From Streptococcus suis (GTDB lineage Bacteria; Bacillota; Bacilli; Lactobacillales; Streptococcaceae), in NCBI RefSeq assembly GCF_016743335.1, contig NZ_WCJE01000005.1, positions 1 to 64,000 on the forward strand: a stretch of 64,000 nt of DNA. Reading direction: 5' to 3'. Position 1 is the first letter of the stretch, and each line of letters starts with the position of its first letter. Position numbers and translations under genes: made by a program. Below are positions 26,476-36,133 of this stretch, in pieces. The notes under the pieces are model-generated. The model was not told the DNA's origin. It searched no databases and worked only from the letters and a program-made list of their open reading frames with translations.

Positions 26476-27837
26476 TTACTCAGCTTTTTTTCCTGGTCCA
26501 AAGACAATACTTAAGATTAATGGAACGAAAAAGGCAATAATTGTAGCAAAAATATATGAATATAAGCTAGATAAATTACCATCCGGTGAAACGAAGAACG
26601 GATATGAGAGAAGTCCGGCACCACCAAAACCATATATCAATGCTCCATTAAAGCCTTGTACCGCTCCGGCTAAGCCACCACCAATGAACGCATAAATAAA
26701 TTGTCGACGATATGGTAGAGCCACACTATAAATGATTGGTTCAGTAATCCCTACCAAACCTGTAACTCCAGTTGAAAATCCAGTAGCTTTTTCTTTTTGA
26801 TTTTTCGATTTTAATGCAAATCCAATTGCAGAACCTGCAAGAGCAAAGACGGTTACTTGGAAGACTGCATTAATAGGATCTTGACCCAGACTGGTGATAT
26901 TATTAATAAGAACTGGAATAAATGCGTAGTGAAGACCAAATATAACAACAATTTGCCAGAATGCACCACCAATAATGCCAAATAATAGAGGGCTAAAACC
27001 ATAAATCGCCATTACAATTGATGCAAGTCCGTTTGAAACCCACGTCATAACGGGACCTAGCACTAAAAAGGCTAGTGGAGCTGTGATCAGAACAGTCAGA
27101 AGAGGCGCAAACATCATTCGAATAGATTCATGAAGTTTCGGTTTAACAAAATTTTCAATTTTTGCTGCCACATATGATGCAATCATTGCAGGAAAGAGCG
27201 ATTGAGTATAATTGACCAACACAATAGGAATTCCAAAGAAAGTCATCGCAGTTCCTTCGCTATACGCAGTTACAACATCAGGGAACACTAATCCTGCACC
27301 AAGCATTGCACCAATAAACGGATTTCCTCCATAGACCTTACTTGCGTTATAACCAACCCAGATAGGCAAATAGTAGAAGAACGCTTGAGAAACAGAATAC
27401 CATATTTGATATGCCCCATCTGTCTCTTTTAACCAACCGGCAACAACTGCAATTGTGAGCAACCCTTTGATAATACCCGCAGCACCCATAACACCAAATG
27501 TAGGTGTCATAATTCCAACGATAGATTTAAAGAATCTATTAAATAAGTTGCCTTCTACTTTTTCACTACTTGTTTCCTCGTCGGTTGTTGGTAACCCGAT
27601 TTGTTTCATAAAAGTTTCATATACATCAGGAACATTTAAACCAATGATAATCTGGTACTGACCGCCTGAAAACACTGAACCAGCAACTTTTTCGATAGTA
27701 TCAACTTTATTCTTATCCACCAAGGACTCATCTTTGAGTACCAAACGTAAACGAGTTGCACAATGTGTAGCTCGTGATATATTTTCCTTTCCACCAACAG
27801 CAGAAAGAATTTCTTGAGACATTAATTCATACGTCAT
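26476..27837 (-). CDS. PTS EIIBC, beta-glucoside family, no EIIA domain
   Basis: 453 residues. The EIIB domain (1-85) has the phospho-acceptor Cys in ATHCATRLRLVLKD; the EIIC domain (105-450) has about ten membrane segments and the family motif GITEPIIYSV. Members such as BglF carry a C-terminal EIIA, absent here, so an EIIA from elsewhere must donate phosphate. It starts 11 nt after the GH140-like gene, so substrate is probably a glycoside taken up and phosphorylated, then cleaved by that enzyme. Substrate unknown. Confidence 0.9.
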   Translation of the reverse strand: MTYELMSQEILSAVGGKENISRATHCATRLRLVLKDESLVDKNKVDTIEKVAGSVFSGGQYQIIIGLNVPDVYETFMKQIGLPTTDEETSSEKVEGNLFNRFFKSIVGIMTPTFGVMGAAGIIKGLLTIAVVAGWLKETDGAYQIWYSVSQAFFYYLPIWVGYNASKVYGGNPFIGAMLGAGLVFPDVVTAYSEGTAMTFFGIPIVLVNYTQSLFPAMIASYVAAKIENFVKPKLHESIRMMFAPLLTVLITAPLAFLVLGPVMTWVSNGLASIVMAIYGFSPLLFGIIGGAFWQIVVIFGLHYAFIPVLINNITSLGQDPINAVFQVTVFALAGSAIGFALKSKNQKEKATGFSTGVTGLVGITEPIIYSVALPYRRQFIYAFIGGGLAGAVQGFNGALIYGFGGAGLLSYPFFVSPDGNLSSLYSYIFATIIAFFVPLILSIVFGPGKKAE

Positions 27838-27848
27838 TTTTCTTCTCC

Positions 27849-29198
27849 TTATTTTTTTATAATTAAGACTGCATCTTTCATAAAATGATGCATATTGACG
27901 ACTGTTTTATTGAACTGTTCAATATATATAGCGGAAACAATTTCTTGTTTATGATCATCTAAGCTAATATATAACATATCTTTCGAAGACAAATCCCCCT
28001 TTAATTGTAATTTAATATTAGAAGGTACATAGATAATCCATTCTGTCTCTGTCTCTGCAGCACGAATTTCCTTAACAGCTTGGTAACAATTTGGGATTGA
28101 ATTTAATCCCTGTTGAAAAACACTTGAGTTCTCATTAAGACCATTTTGAATAATCGTTTGATTGGGAACTAGTTGTTCAAAATGATGCTTTTCCATGAAC
28201 GATTTTAAATAACCATAATCTGACGCACCTTTGAATGTCAAAGCCTGATGCCAATCATATGGTGTTTCAAATGACTCTCCAATTGATGAATCAAACTCCA
28301 TACGTTCGTCATGCCAAGACCAAATTCCATGAGCACCATAGGTTATTCCAGCCTGAGCTCCAGATAAGATACTTTGCCATGCCACTTTCCGTACATCTTC
28401 TCGTGAAAAACGACCATAAGCATTTCGACTAAAGCCCATCATTTCATAACATGGTTCTGAATTCAAAACTGGTTTCTTAGGCTCTTTATTAGCAAAGTAT
28501 TCTCCCAACTCGTAGCACATAGATGGATAGAGCTGGTTGTGACCAGACTGGTACATATAGAAATCCAGATTCGGATTCTCTTCTAATTGTTTCGGTAAAT
28601 CCTTTTCTCTACCGCGTATATGTAAAGTTGTCAAAGCGTTTGGAGATAATAATTTCACTGTATTTAAACAAATTGAATAGTACTCATTAATAACTTCCTC
28701 TGTCTGAAAGTCCGTATCTCCGCTAATGATATATATAGGATTATATTGATCAAATCGATTAACTACCATTCGTGTATAAGCTTCAACTTCTTCTTTTGGG
28801 AATAAGCCAACTTGTCTAATCTTTAGATCACTTGCCCAAGTATTTGGTAAATAATTACACCATAATAATACTAAAGCAATTACTATTCCCTTATCTCTAG
28901 CTGTAGCAACCATTCGTTCCGCTCGATCAAAATATTCTTGATTAGGTTGGCTAAAATCAAATTCACCATTTTCATTTACATGAAAAGGCAAATAGTTTAA
29001 ATTGGTCGTACTGGAATCCCATTGCCAAAGCATATTTACCTGAATGACATTAAATCCTTGCATTCTACGTGTATCCAGATAGTATTCCCAGGCTTCTTCA
29101 CTGATATTGGTAAAAGCGCTCCAACAGGTATCGGCTAAATAGAACCAAGGCTTATTGTCTTTTATAAAGTTTTTTTTAGTTTCGGAAATTTCTAACAT
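27849..29198 (-). CDS. GH140/DUF4038-type apiosidase-like hydrolase
   Basis: 449 residues from ATG 29198 (AAAGGG upstream). The sequence NKPWFYLADTCWSAF then EYYLDTRRMQGFNVIQVNML is the hallmark start of the DUF4038 (beta/alpha)8 barrel, the family that includes the GH140 apiosidase of RG-II breakdown. Further barrel motifs are YNPIYIISGDTDFQ, PVLNSEPCYEMMG and GAQAGITYGAHGIWSWHDE, with acidic candidates for catalysis. A small beta domain ends the protein. No signal peptide. First gene of a unit with a PTS permease, facing an AraC regulator, and next to an apiose-like catabolic operon. The family contains other activities. Confidence 0.78.
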   Translation of the reverse strand: MLEISETKKNFIKDNKPWFYLADTCWSAFTNISEEAWEYYLDTRRMQGFNVIQVNMLWQWDSSTTNLNYLPFHVNENGEFDFSQPNQEYFDRAERMVATARDKGIVIALVLLWCNYLPNTWASDLKIRQVGLFPKEEVEAYTRMVVNRFDQYNPIYIISGDTDFQTEEVINEYYSICLNTVKLLSPNALTTLHIRGREKDLPKQLEENPNLDFYMYQSGHNQLYPSMCYELGEYFANKEPKKPVLNSEPCYEMMGFSRNAYGRFSREDVRKVAWQSILSGAQAGITYGAHGIWSWHDERMEFDSSIGESFETPYDWHQALTFKGASDYGYLKSFMEKHHFEQLVPNQTIIQNGLNENSSVFQQGLNSIPNCYQAVKEIRAAETETEWIIYVPSNIKLQLKGDLSSKDMLYISLDDHKQEIVSAIYIEQFNKTVVNMHHFMKDAVLIIKK

Positions 29199-29273
29199 TT
29201 TAACCCTTTCACGATATTTTAGTAACATTTTTTTATCACGACAAATTCAAGTCTGGTTACTTTTACACTTGTA

Positions 29274-29288
29274 ATTATAGCGCTTTCA
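29274..29288 (-). promoter_or_regulatory. Promoter -10 overlapped by a cre-like site, GH140-PTS operon
   Basis: On the minus strand TGAAAGCGCTATAA (29288-29275) differs at one position from the CcpA cre consensus, and its 3' part overlaps a TATAAT -10 box (29279-29274). The position, about 75 nt before the GH140-like start, suits catabolite repression by CcpA. Confidence 0.5.
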
Positions 29289-29346
29289 TATTATAATTTA
29301 AATATCAATAATTTATACTATTTATAACATTTTTTTGGATTATATT

Positions 29347-30345
29347 ATGAACGAAACTAAACTAAAAAATTATTTATATACCTTGACAAAATCCGAGGAA
29401 CTCTATCTAAAAAAAATATATTTTGATTATTCGAATGCTAACAAAACAATACAACGAGATAAAGATATTGTTTATCAATTTTCGTTAAAGGAAGTTATTG
29501 AAAGTCAAAATGGAGGGCAGTTTTTCATTCGGAAACAGAGTAGATTCGCGCCTGTACCTACACATATAACGGATGCGATTGAACTAAACTATGTTTATCA
29601 TGGTAATAGTACACACTATATAAATGGACAAAAAATTATTCTGCAAGAAGGTGACTTAATTTTGATTGATACAAATACTACTCATGCAGTTGAAAGTCCA
29701 AACTATGAGGATATTATTATCAGTATAAATATCAATCCCGATTATTTCAAAGACCATTTTCTCAACCAACTCAGCAGCTCGTCCCCATTAGTTAAATTTC
29801 TTTATCACGCTATCTCAGATAGCCAAAATACCAATCAATACCTCTTATATCGCCAACAATCCTCTCCACAACTTCACCTTCTTTTTCAACAACTGCTAAT
29901 GGAGGAAGTTGAACCGAAACTCTTAAGCCTCCAAGTAAAAAATCATTACTTTCAGTTAATCCTTTTAGAATTAATAAGATCGTTTTCGGTTGAAGTAAAC
30001 GGAACTAGTGACGATAGCCATAAACTTCAACTTCTATTAAATGTACTGGAATATATAAATCAAGAATATGCTTCAATTACCTTAGAGTCTTGCGCAAACG
30101 CCTTCGGTTATAATACAAGTTATTTTAGTCATCTAATAAAAACGATTTCTGGACAGAATTTCAAAAAATTACTACAAAAAAAGCGGCTTGAGGTCAGTCG
30201 TGAACTATTGACAATATCAACTAAATCAATACAGGAAATTGCTCATGAAGTGGGATATTCAAATCTCACCCAATATTACAGTGATTTTAAGAAAGCCTTT
30301 CACATGACCCCTGCATCATATAGAAAAAACTCAGAGCTAGATTGA
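29347..30345 (+). CDS. AraC-family regulator of the GH140-PTS unit
   Basis: 332 residues from ATG 29347 (an upstream TTG at 29335 is less likely). Sensor domain: IELNYVYHGNSTHYINGQ and LQEGDLILIDTNTTHA. DNA-binding domain: ITLESCANAFGYNTSYFSHLIK and IQEIAHEVGYSNLTQYYSDFKK. It resembles the AraC protein at 1571 in length and layout. It is divergent from the GH140-PTS operon, so it should activate that unit on sensing a pathway sugar. Its 3' end is part of a terminator stem. Confidence 0.9.
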   Translation: MNETKLKNYLYTLTKSEELYLKKIYFDYSNANKTIQRDKDIVYQFSLKEVIESQNGGQFFIRKQSRFAPVPTHITDAIELNYVYHGNSTHYINGQKIILQEGDLILIDTNTTHAVESPNYEDIIISININPDYFKDHFLNQLSSSSPLVKFLYHAISDSQNTNQYLLYRQQSSPQLHLLFQQLLMEEVEPKLLSLQVKNHYFQLILLELIRSFSVEVNGTSDDSHKLQLLLNVLEYINQEYASITLESCANAFGYNTSYFSHLIKTISGQNFKKLLQKKRLEVSRELLTISTKSIQEIAHEVGYSNLTQYYSDFKKAFHMTPASYRKNSELD

Positions 30346-30369
30346 AAGGTCAATCTAGCTCTGAGTTTT
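30326..30369 (+). terminator. Terminator of the AraC gene
   Basis: Perfect 20-base arms (30326-30345 and 30350-30369; core CTCAGAGCTAGATTGA) with a 4-nt loop. The left arm includes the AraC stop codon. On the plus strand it ends in TTTTA. It can also act on minus-strand transcription. Confidence 0.9.
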
Positions 30370-30469
30370 ACACAATGAAAATCAAGATTCCTCTCAGAAA
30401 TGAGACCCATTTTAAACTGAAGCTGATCAATTCGAGTTGTCAACAGATTGCATTGATTTTTACATAGTA

Positions 30470-31378
30470 TTAATTTTCAATTGGATGATAAAAACCTCCA
30501 TTTCGTGTTTTAAACGGAACGATCCATTCGAGAAATAAATCAATCCATTTATAGACTTGTGCATTCATATTACTAGCCTTTGTTCCCGTACGCAAATCTC
30601 CAAGAACTAAACCATGTTTCCCTTTATCAAATAAATGCAATTCATAAGGTATCCCTGCTTTTTCTAATTCAAGGCTGAATTCCAACGCACCTATTGAGGG
30701 AGTCAAAACATCTTCTCTTGTGTGCCAAATAAATGTTGGTGGCGTCAAAGATGAAACATTATTTATTAAATTTAACTCTTTTATAGTAGCTTCGCTTGGA
30801 TTAACATCTCCTGTCGCAGCATAAATAACATTGTCTATGGATGTAGAATTTGCTGTTTTAGGTTTCAAATCATAAGCAGCATATGCCAGAAGCAAATGAG
30901 TTGGCCTGTAAAGACTTCTATCTTTCCCAACTAACTTTTCTAACCATTCTTCATGCCATCTCGTACCTAATAATCCTGCCACATTCCCACCAGCTGAAAA
31001 TCCTCCTACAATAATATAATCCGTATCAACAGCAAATTGCTCTGAATTTTCTCTTAAAAAAGCTACTGCCTCAGCTAAACTGACAAGCGGATTCGGAAAC
31101 ATACTTACTGGCTTAACGGGAAGTTTTTCACTATCACTTACTGACATAACTTCCCTACCTTCTGTTGCATAATGTACCACTACAACATGAAATCCTTCAG
31201 CCAAAAACCTTAAGGCTACTGATTCATCTTCACGAAAAGATGTCCAAAGATAAGCACCACCAGGACAAATAACAATTGTTGGATATTTTCGTGCGCTATC
31301 AATTTCTTCATTAGCCTCTTGAAAATAGTATTTTGCATAAGAACCATCAATGCTCAATTTTTTTTCAAAATAGTTCAT
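30470..31378 (-). CDS. Alpha/beta hydrolase, acetyl-esterase-like
   Basis: 302 residues. The oxyanion region is CPGGAYLWTSFREDES, the nucleophile elbow is VGGFSAGG, the Asp region is FIWHTREDVLTPS, and the His is in FDKGKHGLVLG: a complete Ser-Asp-His triad as in acetylxylan-esterase-like proteins (BD-FAE group). No signal peptide, so it is intracellular. It is the last gene of the transketolase-isomerase-kinase operon, 26 bp after the kinase, and probably removes acetyl or similar groups from the imported sugar. Confidence 0.85.
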   Translation of the reverse strand: MNYFEKKLSIDGSYAKYYFQEANEEIDSARKYPTIVICPGGAYLWTSFREDESVALRFLAEGFHVVVVHYATEGREVMSVSDSEKLPVKPVSMFPNPLVSLAEAVAFLRENSEQFAVDTDYIIVGGFSAGGNVAGLLGTRWHEEWLEKLVGKDRSLYRPTHLLLAYAAYDLKPKTANSTSIDNVIYAATGDVNPSEATIKELNLINNVSSLTPPTFIWHTREDVLTPSIGALEFSLELEKAGIPYELHLFDKGKHGLVLGDLRTGTKASNMNAQVYKWIDLFLEWIVPFKTRNGGFYHPIEN

Positions 31379-31404
31379 ACCCTCACCTCATTCATACTCA
31401 CTTG

Positions 31405-32853
31405 TTATAAAAAATATGAAACGGCTCTTTCCCAGCCTGCAATCTTATCTAAACGTTTGTTTTTAAATTCAGTTTCTGGAAACACTGTTTTCTTTTGAAT
31501 TGAATCCAAAATATCACAACCGTAACATCCCGAAGCAATCCCTGCCATATAAGCAACACCTGTACAGGAAGCCTCCTCAACTTCTGAGATATCAATTTCT
31601 GCGTTTGCCAAATTACTTTGAAATTGCATTAGATAATTATTTCGAGTTGGACCGCCATCGACACTTATATTTTTTAATTCAAGACTTGAAACTGACTTCA
31701 TAGCAGAGATAACAGCATTGATTTGATAAGCAATACTTTCTAACCCTGCACGAACCAATTCGCATTTTCCAGTTGTTCGGGTCATTCCGACAAAGGAAGC
31801 CTTTATATCATCTCTAAAATAGGGAGCTCCAATACCAGTAAATGCTGGAATTAAATAGGTTTGATCCTGAAAATTTGCTTTAGCAACCATAGATTCTATT
31901 TCATTTACATCAGAGAAAAATTCCAATTGATCCTTCATCCAACTTATTACAGCACCAGCATAATGAACATTTCCCTCAAGAACATAATGGCAAACTCCTT
32001 CCGAAGCCCATCCAACAGAAACAGCTAAGTTTTCAGGCATAATTGAAACAGTGCGACCGATATTCATCATAATCGACGAACCTGTACCATAAGTTGCTTT
32101 AACGGAACCTGGTTCAAAACCTTTATGAGCAAACAAAGCTGCATGAGAATCCCCCATAACAGCATGAATGGCTATAGGAGCTGGCAATATTCCTTCAAAA
32201 TCTGTATAACCAAATAAACTATCCGAATGTTGAATTTCTGGCAAGTTGGTTCTTGCGATACCAAATAAGTTTAATAATTCGCCATCCCAATCCAGTGTCT
32301 CCAATGACATCAGTTGAGTTCTACTTGCATTAGAAACATCTGTCTTATAAGATCTCCCATTCGTTAATTTATAGACCAACCAAGTATCAATAGTCCCCAA
32401 AAGTAAAGCGCCTTTCTCGCCTTGATAACGATTCAAAAACCAAGTAAATTTTGCTGCAGAAAAATATGGTGATAATGGCAATCCAGTTTTTCTCTTTACC
32501 AACGAAGCAACTGACATATTCATACTATCAGTAATTTCTTTAGCACGATTACATTGCCATACTATCGCGTTTTCGGCAGGCAAAGCAGTTTCTTTATTCC
32601 ATGCAAGAGCCGTTTCTCGCTGATTTGTAATACCAACTGAGGCGATGAGAGAGGTATCAATTCCATTAATAACTTCTCTCACTAAAGAAATGACATTTTG
32701 ATAAATTTCTTCCGGATCATGTGATACCCAACCTAATTCATTAATCATTTGCTCATGACTTTTATATAACTTTTTAACGATTTTGCCATTCGCATCATAT
32801 AATATCACTTTTGTCCCTTGCGTACTCTGATCTATACCTATCACGTACACCAT
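31405..32853 (-). CDS. FGGY carbohydrate kinase, candidate apulose kinase
   Basis: 482 residues from ATG 32853 (AAAGGA upstream; 4 bp after the isomerase stop). GIDQSTQGTKVILYD is the N-terminal phosphate-binding motif, then GITNQRETALAWNKET, TYGTGSSIMMNIG and ISVDGGPTRNNYLMQ. The family covers xylulose, glycerol, ribulose and related kinases; substrate cannot be read from motifs. Its operon partners, an isomerase and a two-subunit transketolase, match the known bacterial D-apiose route, in which an FGGY kinase phosphorylates apulose. L-fuculose-type or pentulose substrates remain possible. Confidence 0.85.
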   Translation of the reverse strand: MVYVIGIDQSTQGTKVILYDANGKIVKKLYKSHEQMINELGWVSHDPEEIYQNVISLVREVINGIDTSLIASVGITNQRETALAWNKETALPAENAIVWQCNRAKEITDSMNMSVASLVKRKTGLPLSPYFSAAKFTWFLNRYQGEKGALLLGTIDTWLVYKLTNGRSYKTDVSNASRTQLMSLETLDWDGELLNLFGIARTNLPEIQHSDSLFGYTDFEGILPAPIAIHAVMGDSHAALFAHKGFEPGSVKATYGTGSSIMMNIGRTVSIMPENLAVSVGWASEGVCHYVLEGNVHYAGAVISWMKDQLEFFSDVNEIESMVAKANFQDQTYLIPAFTGIGAPYFRDDIKASFVGMTRTTGKCELVRAGLESIAYQINAVISAMKSVSSLELKNISVDGGPTRNNYLMQFQSNLANAEIDISEVEEASCTGVAYMAGIASGCYGCDILDSIQKKTVFPETEFKNKRLDKIAGWERAVSYFL

Positions 32854-32857
32854 AATT

Positions 32858-34294
32858 CTATCCTTTGTTTGGTCTGAAATAACTTGCTTCATCTCCTGCA
32901 AGATACGCCTTTACTTCCTCTTCAATAGGATCATAAAAATCTGCCTTTATTCCAATGTATTTACATGCTTCATACAATATTGGAACAAGATCGTCTTGCA
33001 CACCTGCCACATGATGGATATACGGACCATAGACCAATTTTGATTCCAATCGGTTAAGGTTTTCAAATTCAACATAGAAATATGTCCCTTGGTTGTATGG
33101 TCCATCAATACCTTTGGCATTTCCCATCAATAACGAATACTCTCCATTATCTCCATCAAAACGACAGAAAGTATATTCTGTCTTTTTAGCTCTGAACCAA
33201 ACAGATCCTGGATAATTAAATACAAAGTGGCTTGGTGCCAAAATTGGTTTCGTATCTGCAGTTTGATACGCAAATACACCAAGGTGCTGTAACAACTCTC
33301 CATTAGGATTTTCTGGATGACGACAATTAACGTCTGCAAAAACAGCGCGTTTTTCACCTAGAGAGGCAGCTTCAATCAACAACTCTGAAATGACACCATG
33401 AACATCCGTTTCACAAACAAATGGAATTCCTTCTTCTTGAAGAAGAGACAATGAAGCGTAAGGTAATATGCCAATTTCATCTTGAAGTGCTGTCCAACAT
33501 TGAATTACCCCAGAATTACAACCATACTTATGACACAGTTCTTCAAGTGCTACTTTTAGAGCAGCAACCATATTTAATTCTTCAGTTTTAATCTGAACTT
33601 CTGTATTCTCATAAAACCACCTTTCACACGCTAAAATTTTATCAACTTCTTCATTTTTTACACGATGAATTTCCTCCACTAATTCATGAATTGGGACTGG
33701 AGATATTTGAATGCCAAATTTCTCTAACAGTTCACCCTCATTACAAATAACAGTCCAGAAATCGAATGGTCTCGGACCCACTTGCAAGATACGAGTGTTA
33801 CGAAACGTTTTGACTACATTGCACACTTTTACAAAATCTTTAACCCCACGTTCAAAAACTGGATCATCAAGTTCTGAATTTTTAATATAAGTAAAAGGTA
33901 CTTTGAAACGACGTAATACTTTACCTATTGCAAATAACCCACATTGGCTATCCCTTAAACGAGATCCGTCTTCTGCTGGAGTTTCATCTTTCGGCCCCCA
34001 TAGCAAAACCGGTACATCCAGTTTTTTTGCCAATCTTGCAACAGCATATTCAGTTCCAAAGTTTTCATTTGCAATAAATAAACCATCAATTTTTGCTGCT
34101 CTAAATTTTTCAGCTGCACGCTCAACACTCTCATCATCGTAGATAAGTCCATCAGCATTGATGTCTAGAATATCTACATAATTTATTCCCCAAGATTGCA
34201 ATTTTTCACGAGTATAATTTGCATATTCTATTGCTGCATCTGCACTAAATAAATTCCGACGAGTTGGTGCAAAACCAAGTGTAATATTATCCAT
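32858..34294 (-). CDS. L-fucose/arabinose isomerase-family protein, candidate apiose isomerase
   Basis: 478 residues from ATG 34294 (GGAGGAAACA upstream). Features of the fucose isomerase-like superfamily are DGLFIANENFGTEYAVARLAK in the N domain, a central ILQVGPRPFDFW, then GVIQCWTALQDEIG, PFVCETDVHGVIS and a C-terminal APSHFVFNYPG with GPYIHHVAG. These include Glu, Asp and His suited to a divalent metal site. It would convert an aldose to a ketose for the following kinase. Substrate is inferred from operon context only. Confidence 0.82.
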   Translation of the reverse strand: MDNITLGFAPTRRNLFSADAAIEYANYTREKLQSWGINYVDILDINADGLIYDDESVERAAEKFRAAKIDGLFIANENFGTEYAVARLAKKLDVPVLLWGPKDETPAEDGSRLRDSQCGLFAIGKVLRRFKVPFTYIKNSELDDPVFERGVKDFVKVCNVVKTFRNTRILQVGPRPFDFWTVICNEGELLEKFGIQISPVPIHELVEEIHRVKNEEVDKILACERWFYENTEVQIKTEELNMVAALKVALEELCHKYGCNSGVIQCWTALQDEIGILPYASLSLLQEEGIPFVCETDVHGVISELLIEAASLGEKRAVFADVNCRHPENPNGELLQHLGVFAYQTADTKPILAPSHFVFNYPGSVWFRAKKTEYTFCRFDGDNGEYSLLMGNAKGIDGPYNQGTYFYVEFENLNRLESKLVYGPYIHHVAGVQDDLVPILYEACKYIGIKADFYDPIEEEVKAYLAGDEASYFRPNKG

Positions 34295-34307
34295 TGTTTC
34301 CTCCAAT

Positions 34308-35246
34308 TTACTTTGATAAGAGTTTATTTATTTCATTTTTAATACCATCTGCTGTAATTCCATAGTAGGCAAATACTTCTTGTATAACCCCTGTAACAAC
34401 ATTTTCATCAGGGATACCCATTATTTTCAAGCGGCCTCCTTCCTCTGCAACAACTGATGCTACCGCAGAGCCTAGTCCCCCATTAATACTATGTTCTTCT
34501 ACTGAAACAATACCTTTTGTCTCCCTCACAGCTTTACGCACTGCCTCACTATCAAATGGTTTTAAACTTGTAAAATTTAAGACACGGACCGAAACTCCAT
34601 CCATTTTCAAAGCATTAGCAGCATCCATCGCAACTCGAACAGTCTCCCCTACAGCAGCTATGGTTATATCAGTTCCTTCAACCATGACGGAGGCTTTTCC
34701 TATTTCAAATTGAACATTTTCTTCTGTAAAACAATCCTCAACTGGATTTCTTCCCAATCGTACATAAGCAGGTTTGTCAGAATGAACTAGGTATTCAAAA
34801 ACAGCTTTTGTTTCATGTCTATCAGCAGGAATCAATACTTCTAAATTTGGAATTGCACGAGTTACCGCAATATCTTGAAGCGAGTGATGACTAGCGCCAA
34901 GTGCTCCGTAACTAACTCCACCACTGATACCAACTAATTTCACATTTTTATTTGAATATGCTACATCAACTTTTACTTGCTCAATACTACGCATACTCAA
35001 AAAACATGCTGGAGATGCAACAAATGGGTGTTTTCCATTTAAAGCTAGGCCCGCTGAAATTCCAACGAGGTTTTGTTCAGCAATTCCCGTTTCTATCATT
35101 CTTTCAGGAAAAGCTTTGAAAAAATCTACTAAAGATGCTGAACCTCTAGAATCGCTTGTAAGCACCACCAAATCTTTATCATGTTTAGCTGCTTCAATCA
35201 GAGTTTTGCACATCACTGCACGATTAGCGATTGTATTTACTACCAT
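34308..35246 (-). CDS. Transketolase-like, C-terminal subunit
   Basis: 312 residues covering the pyrimidine-binding and C-terminal domains of a split transketolase. MIETGIAEQNLVGISAGLAL has the catalytic Glu, followed by GVSYGALGASHHSLQDIAVTR, RLGRNPV and SVEEHSINGGLGSAVA. GGAGGATTATA precedes the ATG, which overlaps the N-subunit gene by 23 bp, implying equimolar co-translation. The pair uses thiamine diphosphate to move a two-carbon ketol. In the described apiose route such a pair cleaves apulose-4-phosphate. Confidence 0.93.
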   Translation of the reverse strand: MVVNTIANRAVMCKTLIEAAKHDKDLVVLTSDSRGSASLVDFFKAFPERMIETGIAEQNLVGISAGLALNGKHPFVASPACFLSMRSIEQVKVDVAYSNKNVKLVGISGGVSYGALGASHHSLQDIAVTRAIPNLEVLIPADRHETKAVFEYLVHSDKPAYVRLGRNPVEDCFTEENVQFEIGKASVMVEGTDITIAAVGETVRVAMDAANALKMDGVSVRVLNFTSLKPFDSEAVRKAVRETKGIVSVEEHSINGGLGSAVASVVAEEGGRLKIMGIPDENVVTGVIQEVFAYYGITADGIKNEINKLLSK

Positions 35247-36069
35247 TATAATCCTCCAATTTTTTATCTAAATCAGCAATAGCTCGTTCATACTCCTCAG
35301 TTGTTAACACATGGTGATGCCAATTCGCCTTTCCTTCTGCCTCAGCTACGCCTTTCCCTTTCAAGGTATTTGCAATAATCACAGTTGGTTTTTCAGAAAC
35401 AGGTTTACAAGAAAGTGCATTTAGTAGCTGTTCCATATTATTTCCGTCCTTCACATCAATGACATTCCAGCCAAAAGACTCCCACTTTTGATGAAGCGAA
35501 TCTAAATGCATGACATCTTCTGTTGAACCAGTAATTTGTAGTTTATTCCGATCAATAATTGCAATCAGATTATCCAGTTTATAATGTGCTGCAGCCATAG
35601 CTCCTTCCCATACGGAACCTTCTGCTAATTCACCATCTCCCATTAACACATAGGTCTTGTACATTTTCTTATCAATTTTTGCGGCGAGTGCAGACCCAAC
35701 TGCTATCGGCAGTCCGTGACCTAAAGATCCTGTATTCATCTCCACTCCCGGAACCTTGTTATTAGGATGCCCAAGCAAACGTGACTGAAAACGTGAAAAT
35801 GAATTTAGTTCTTCTTTTGGAAAAAAAACTTTATCAGCTAGAATTGCCCAAAGGACCTCGACAGCATGTCCTTTACTTTGGATGTAGCGATCTCGATTGT
35901 CATCTTTGGGCTTTTTAGAATCTACTCTCAAAACATGATAATATAGTGCAACCAAGATATCTGTACAAGATAAGTCAGATCCAGTATGACCCGTTCCAGC
36001 TTCATAAATCAATTTCAGAAAATCTTTTCTTATTTCTAAAGATTTTCTTTCTAAACTCATTAAATCCAT
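35224..36069 (-). CDS. Transketolase-like, N-terminal (ThDP-binding) subunit
   Basis: 281 residues. GTGHTGSDLSCTDILVALYY, YIQSKGHAVEVLWAIL, MNTGSLGHGLPIAVGSALAA and the ThDP-Mg motif GDGELAEGSVWEGAMAAA with IIDRNKLQITG are all characteristic. GGAGCAATT precedes the ATG. First gene of the five-gene minus-strand operon (two transketolase subunits, isomerase, kinase, esterase). The promoter lies in the 174-bp gap shared with the divergent LacI gene and its palindromic operators. Confidence 0.93.
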   Translation of the reverse strand: MDLMSLERKSLEIRKDFLKLIYEAGTGHTGSDLSCTDILVALYYHVLRVDSKKPKDDNRDRYIQSKGHAVEVLWAILADKVFFPKEELNSFSRFQSRLLGHPNNKVPGVEMNTGSLGHGLPIAVGSALAAKIDKKMYKTYVLMGDGELAEGSVWEGAMAAAHYKLDNLIAIIDRNKLQITGSTEDVMHLDSLHQKWESFGWNVIDVKDGNNMEQLLNALSCKPVSEKPTVIIANTLKGKGVAEAEGKANWHHHVLTTEEYERAIADLDKKLEDYNGSKYNR

Positions 36070-36133
36070 AATTGCTCCTAGTTTAGTTTTATTTTAGTAA
36101 AGAATGCGCTTTCTTTATATTTAGTTTACTATT

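Noticed and set aside
27849-32853. RG-II degradation as the sole role of the island
   Set aside because: GH140, GH106, GH78 and GH43 do occur in RG-II loci, but no polysaccharide lyases, secreted enzymes or uronate catabolism genes are present, so small glycosides are at least as likely.
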